Assembly (NCBI GenBank): GCA_014773175.1 | Contig: VXCM01002175.1 | Span: 1 to 64,000, forward strand | Source: Lucifuga dentata | Lineage: Eukaryota > Chordata > Actinopteri > Ophidiiformes > Bythitidae | Length of the DNA stretch: 64,000 nucleotides | Reading direction: 5' to 3' | Shown here: one piece after another, positions 59,801 through 64,000 of the stretch | How positions within the stretch are numbered: position 1 is the stretch's first letter | Layout of the letters: every line of letters starts with the position of its first letter | The notes under the pieces: model-generated | Told to the model about the DNA's origin: nothing | The model's input: only the letters and a program-made list of their open reading frames with translations | The model's database searches: none | Made by a program: the position numbers and the translations under genes

Positions 59801-62800
59801 ATTATTTTTTCCGTCATTATTAAATTGCAGAAGCAGCAACATGAGGGCACTCCGACCTTGTTTCCGCTCCCTCTGCTCCTCTAACATTTGCTTCTCTTGT
59901 CTCAGCATCTCCTTCTCCTGTTCCAGTCTCCCTCTCTCCTCCCTCTCAACTTTCAGCATCTCCTCCAGTCTGTGGATATCCATTCTCAGGATACTTTCTC
60001 CCTCCTCCTCCCTTCTCTTCCGGTCAGGTTCATTCTCTTTGCTCATCTGGTCATCATGCTTGTTTTGGCCAGATAAGGTACTAGATAAGAACAAAGGCAG
60101 ACAGATAACAAATTAAATATGGACAAAGCTGTAAGTAAAATATCAAGAATGTCACATGGGTAAATATGTAGTAAATTTGTGGCAAATGGCCCATTAATGA
60201 AAAATAGCATCAATTAACACTGTCTGATCTCTATTAAAGTGTGCCATTACATCCTTGTTTTGCAGAATCATTGTTGCATTTACATGAAAGTAAAAAAAAT
60301 AAATAAATAAAATAAAGAGAATCTCACCTTTCTAGTAGAGTGTCATAGTTTTCTTTTAGCAGGTCTCTCTCTCCCTCCAGGTCTGATATCCTGTCCTGGA
60401 GCTGAGAGAGCATAAATGCATCGTTAGGAGAAATGTCGGATTCAGAGCAGCTCACCGACATAACAAGACACACTGGCTGTTGCTGCAAAGTCAACGTGAT
60501 CTTTGCATTAGAGGATGATTTCTCTAATTTACAGGCACTTTTATCAGTATCTTCTAGGGTCACCATGGATGTTTTCAGATCCTCCCCAGGGTTTTTCTTT
60601 TGAGTGTTTTTGCTACCTATTTGTGATGCCAATGTCAGAACTGCATATGCAATATTTGAATGTACTAAAATCCAAACACTGTTGCACCTTATTAAGTCCT
60701 AATCAGTCAGTTTGGAACAGCTGGGTCATCTCTAATGAACACTGTCACACTGTCATATATAAAGAGTGGAGGCCCTTGCTATTCCTGAGACACTGAAGAA
60801 GATGTAAATATCGAAACATTTGCCTTCAGGGATTACTTGTGTTTGCACTGTACACCTTTTTGCACATGTGGTGAGCTTAATAAATGTTTTGAAGGATTTT
60901 CTCCTTTGAGTTTTTTGAACAGTGTGCAAGTCTCCTAATTGTGGCCAAGATTTGAATGTAAAAATGCACCCAACCGATCAGTATTAATAAAAAGTTGGGT
61001 ATGAGAAGTGGTTATTGGTGGCAAACATTCAGAGTAAAATGTTAAGCTGCAAGTAAGTACTTTGTATATTGTGTGGGTTTGTGTGTGTGTGTGTGTGTGT
61101 AGAGGGGCACCTTCTCCTGTGTCTGCAGAGAAAGGCTGGCAGTAGTAAGTTGTCCCTCCAGAGACAGCGCTCTCTGTCTCTCCTGCTTCAGTTGTCCACT
61201 CAGCTCCTCCACTTTCTCCAGCAGAGCTCCCTGACATTCTTTCAATGACTTCTGACTCTGGACACACACGAACGCACCACACCATTAATACAATAAAGCA
61301 GTAATTAATCACTGTACAAGGTCTTGGAGTCCTTTTTTGAAATATTCATCGGGCTTTGTGTGTGTGTACTTGATACTTGAGCTTTTACCTCCTCCAGCTG
61401 ATTCTCATACGCCTGAAAGAATAAGAAGAAAGTGAACAATTTGTGTTGAATGGAAAAGCAAAATTACAAAACTCAACTGATCCAAATGAATAGATAAATG
61501 AATTTTTTGGCCTGGTAAGCTGGTAAGTTCCTGATAACAAAAACAGTATAAAGTAAGGGAAGAATAAATGAATGATTTAGAGATAAATAACAGAAAAAGT
61601 GCCTGACCTGTTGCAGGTCAGAGAATTTCTCCTGGCTGACTCTCAGGGCGGCGCTCTTTTCTGACAGCTGCTTTTGCAGACGAATCAGATCCACATTCTC
61701 TCTTATAGTTATCCTGACAAAGAAACAAGAGGTTCTAATATAATCTTTTACTTTTACTTTAGTTATTGTTGGTATTGCTGTGGTCATCATAGTAATAAAA
61801 AAGTACTGCGATAAATAGAAGTAGCACTACTTTGATATTCTACGACTTTATTTCAGTAAAACAAATGTATTAATCTAAAAGCATTTCAGTGTTTGGAATA
61901 AATGTAATTACTTCAGTATTTCTACCTGTGTCTGTCTGCATGTTGCCTCCTCATCTCTCTCATGGTTCCTTCGATCTCTCCCTCTTTCTCTCTCAGCGTC
62001 TCCCTGAGCGCCTGAGCAGTCAGCTCCAGCTCTGCCACCCTCATCTGCTGCACCTCTGCCATGCTGGACCTGCTGTGAGGGAGAAACGTGGACGGGTTTG
62101 GGAGAAAGTGTTAGACAGAGGAGGGAGGGAGGAGAATAATGATGGAAGGTGTTGAGAAGGAAGGAAATAGGGGGTGGAAAGAAGATAGGAGGAAGGGAAA
62201 GTGGGATTGAAGAAGACAGAAATAGAAAAAAGTCATTATCTGAACGTAATTCATTTTGCCAGTTTAATTTCTCTCTTATGACAAATGCATTTAATATATA
62301 AGCAAAAATTTTTCTTTTAGCTCGTCTAAAACACCTTCAAAATACAGTTTAGTTCATCTCGTTCTATCCATCACTTTGAAAGACTTACAATCTCTCTATC
62401 TCCATCCTGGCGTCTTCCAGTGTGGAGACGTAGCGAGGTGGGGCGGTCTGGGCCGCTCTCCTCACTCCACCCTCCCTTTCCAAACTTTTACCTAAAAATC
62501 AGACCGGTAAGGAGGAGGGAGGATGAGTGTGCACCTCAAACATGTTCCGGATACATTTCCTTCATGGAAATTCATTTGAATGCCATTTAAAATCAGCTTA
62601 TGGAGTGGGAAAGTTTGGAGATGATGTTGCTGTCAGATTTTCTGACTCATGATACAAAGGTAACATGACGTTCCAACATGACAGAAAACTTCCTGTCTGA
62701 AGAAAACACATGCATCCTTACACAATAGCAGGCTAGCAGCTGTATCTCTTTAAAGGCAAGAAACAGCTAAAATTCTACCTGTGGCACTGGTTAAAACACA

Positions 62801-63562
62801 CACCTTTGCTGAACTTGTGTGTGCGCCCGCCTAGATTCATAATGTGCTGCTTGGCCAGGCTGAGTTTGTTCTGCAGAACTCCTTTCTGACTCTCCAGCGT
62901 AGCAACCCGGGCTTCCAGCTCCTGCATGGTCTTCTCCATGTCCCGCTCCTTAATGCCTCCTGACCCAGGACAGGCCTGACGAAGGCGCATCAGCCTGGCA
63001 GACATCCTGGAGGAAGAGGAAGAGGATGAGGAGGAGTTAAATCAGGGGAGATGTCTTCACCAGATATACCACTGTTTAGCATGTGAGGATGAGAATGTGT
63101 TTATATTTCAGTGTTTGTGTGTGTGTTACCTGCGTAGCCTCTGTTCCTGTGTGCGTGTGTGTTGTTTCAGCACACTGTTCTCCTCCTGGAGTCGGAGACA
63201 CAGGTCCTCCAGGTGCTCCCTGGGAAACCGGAACAGGCGCTGAGGATCTGAGAGGACATTTTGGATTAACAATCTGAAAAAAAAATTGGGCTAAAATCTG
63301 AAAACATGAATATTATAAAAGGATTTCACCTTTTGCTTTTGCTTTCACCTGGTGCTTTTTCAACAGCTTCACATCACGTATGGTATCTGAGGAGACAACA
63401 GGAAGATTAACAGTAACCATACCTTGACCAACTGCTCCTAAATCATATAACAACATATACTAAAGCCATACCTGGGACACATGGCATCAGTCCACCCTTC
63501 ATCAGTCCCACATCTCTGACTGGAAGATCCCCCGCTGTCTCATCCACCACTGGTGACATCAT
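53426..63562 (-). CDS. rpgrip1: RPGR-interacting protein 1 (30 coding exons)
   Basis: Exons, 5' to 3': 63562-63472, 63386-63330, 63247-63130, 63006-62804, 62491-62389, 62069-61926, 61713-61608, 61412-61389, 61257-61111, 60401-60328, 60080-59857, 59519-59413, 59326-59276, 59131-58952, 58804-58687, 57866-57703, 57612-57270, 57167-57007, 56884-56649, 56432-56317, 56082-55883, 55690-55634, 55527-55334, 55126-55039, 54921-54840, 54607-54549, 54368-54179, 54076-53992, 53804-53677, 53550-53426: 1324 residues (human 1286). The start MMSPVVDETAGDLPVRD is the family N-terminus. Coiled coils fill about 50-580; a first C2 domain is about 583-750 (VTFCTYTLLDFEVHSTP), a second about 806-985 (YLTYRFYDLP, LWVYVFDDSDD). 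A Glu run (about 1113-1124) precedes the RPGR-interaction C2 (about 1150-1310; SLRKPREGEEIHYNF, LKFTVVSEPMD). The last two motifs favour RPGRIP1 over RPGRIP1L. It scaffolds RPGR in the connecting cilium. The last exon seems frameshifted (see findings). Confidence 0.88.
54840..54921 (-). other. rpgrip1 exon with a glutamate run encoded by a GAG repeat
   Basis: The plus-strand CTC repeat (about 54850-54888) encodes twelve consecutive Glu residues inside the exon, between QLSAGE and ESESG. Acidic low-complexity stretches at this place, between the second C2 and the RPGR-binding domain, are normal in the family. The repeat is a likely length polymorphism. Confidence 0.8.
55240..55362. other. One-N assembly join with a 61-bp duplication over an rpgrip1 donor
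   Basis: Bases 55240-55300 and 55302-55362 are identical and separated by N at 55301. The duplicated segment includes the donor AACAA/GTACATG of the exon ending at 55334. The first copy is intronic in the printed order, so the protein is unaffected. Confidence 0.85.
58422..58554. other. One-N assembly join with a 66-bp duplication in an rpgrip1 intron
   Basis: Bases 58422-58487 and 58489-58554 are identical on both sides of N at 58488. Intronic, no effect on coding. Confidence 0.85.
60700..60910. repeat. Possible retroposon 3' end in an rpgrip1 intron
   Basis: The stretch ACTGAAGAAGATGTAAATAT followed by CGAAACATTTGCC, and later CTTAATAAATGTTTTGAAGG, resembles the 3' tail of dispersed fish retroelements (a stem of the form GAAGAAG..AAACATTTG, then a poly(A)-like AATAAA tail). 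The family is not identified. Confidence 0.3.
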
Positions 63563-64000
63563 GCCACTCCACGCACACTCAGCAAATAAGAATGCTTCAG
63601 TCTTCAGGTGCCAAAGCAGGAAATCCACTGGTGGCTTCAATCCTGGTAAAACTTCAGAGTTAAAAACTGTCAAAAACAGATTAAAAAAAAAAAAGTATTC
63701 AGCCTTAAAATTAAAGATTCACCTTCAAATCTGCACTTTTTATCAGAGAGGAAATAATAGAACATGACCACAACAGGTTACATTTATGCATTACAAATTT
63801 ATTTCATTTATAGAGCCTTAATGGCATTTTCTTTCCTTACTTTTGCCATTATTATAATTATATTCTAAATTGTGTGACTTAGTTCCCTTCAGAACAATGT
63901 AGCTCTAAGTCAGTGTGATCAGCATTTTTCATCACACAAACCGGATGAAACTCTATTGTCATAATAGCACAAAATGTTGGAATTAGCAGGCTGAATATAT
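63563..64000. other. Upstream part of rpgrip1, right edge of the window
   Basis: The frame of exon 1 stays open upstream of the chosen ATG to 63673, but the family N-terminus (DETAGDLPVRD) begins just after the MM at 63562, which is why that start was preferred. An acceptor-like TTTGCTGAG/TGTGC lies 15-20 bases upstream. The remainder is AT-rich and shows no further exon. Confidence 0.4.

Overview
This is a gene-dense vertebrate nuclear window, almost certainly from a ray-finned (teleost) fish. The genes are intron-rich with GT/AG boundaries, vertebrate-specific families are present, and the repeats are fish-like (Tc1/mariner and hAT relics, TTAA-flanked palindromic elements, CCATCCATCC retroposon fragments, long GA/CT and CA tracts). 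Eleven isolated N bases mark assembly joins. I assembled six genes exon by exon on splice sites and codon phase; every chain closes in frame, apart from one assembly duplication in tdrd7.

Layout, left to right: about 3.4 kb without a recognised gene; tmem88 (+, 3416-8155, two coding exons); a cabp4-like EF-hand gene (+, 9652-12677, seven exons); tdrd7 (-, 30161-14593, 19 coding exons), tail-to-tail with cabp4; dctn1 (+, about 32580-46674, 28 or more coding exons), head-to-head with tdrd7 across a short shared promoter region; a PC-esterase gene of the PCED1 family (-, 51988-47217, seven coding exons), tail-to-tail with dctn1; and rpgrip1 (-, 63562-53426, 30 coding exons), whose upstream non-coding part runs off the right edge.

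The genes do not form a pathway. tmem88 encodes a two-pass membrane protein with a C-terminal Val-Trp-Val PDZ ligand (Wnt/Dishevelled modulation). The cabp4-like product is a photoreceptor-type calcium sensor. tdrd7 encodes a LOTUS/Tudor germ-granule and lens RNP protein. dctn1 encodes p150Glued of dynactin. rpgrip1 encodes a coiled-coil/C2 scaffold of the photoreceptor connecting cilium. Several family members cause eye disease in mammals, but I see no sequence evidence of shared control except the tdrd7/dctn1 divergent promoter.

I found no clearly new biological system. The points most worth checking are: a shortened third EF-hand loop in the cabp4-like gene; an A8 homopolymer that appears to frameshift the acidic tail of rpgrip1; a 66-bp duplication around an N that breaks tdrd7 exon 6; a family of TTAA-flanked palindromic elements; a nearly perfect 69-bp hairpin and a collapsed hAT element inside a tdrd7 intron; and candidate cassette micro-exons in dctn1.
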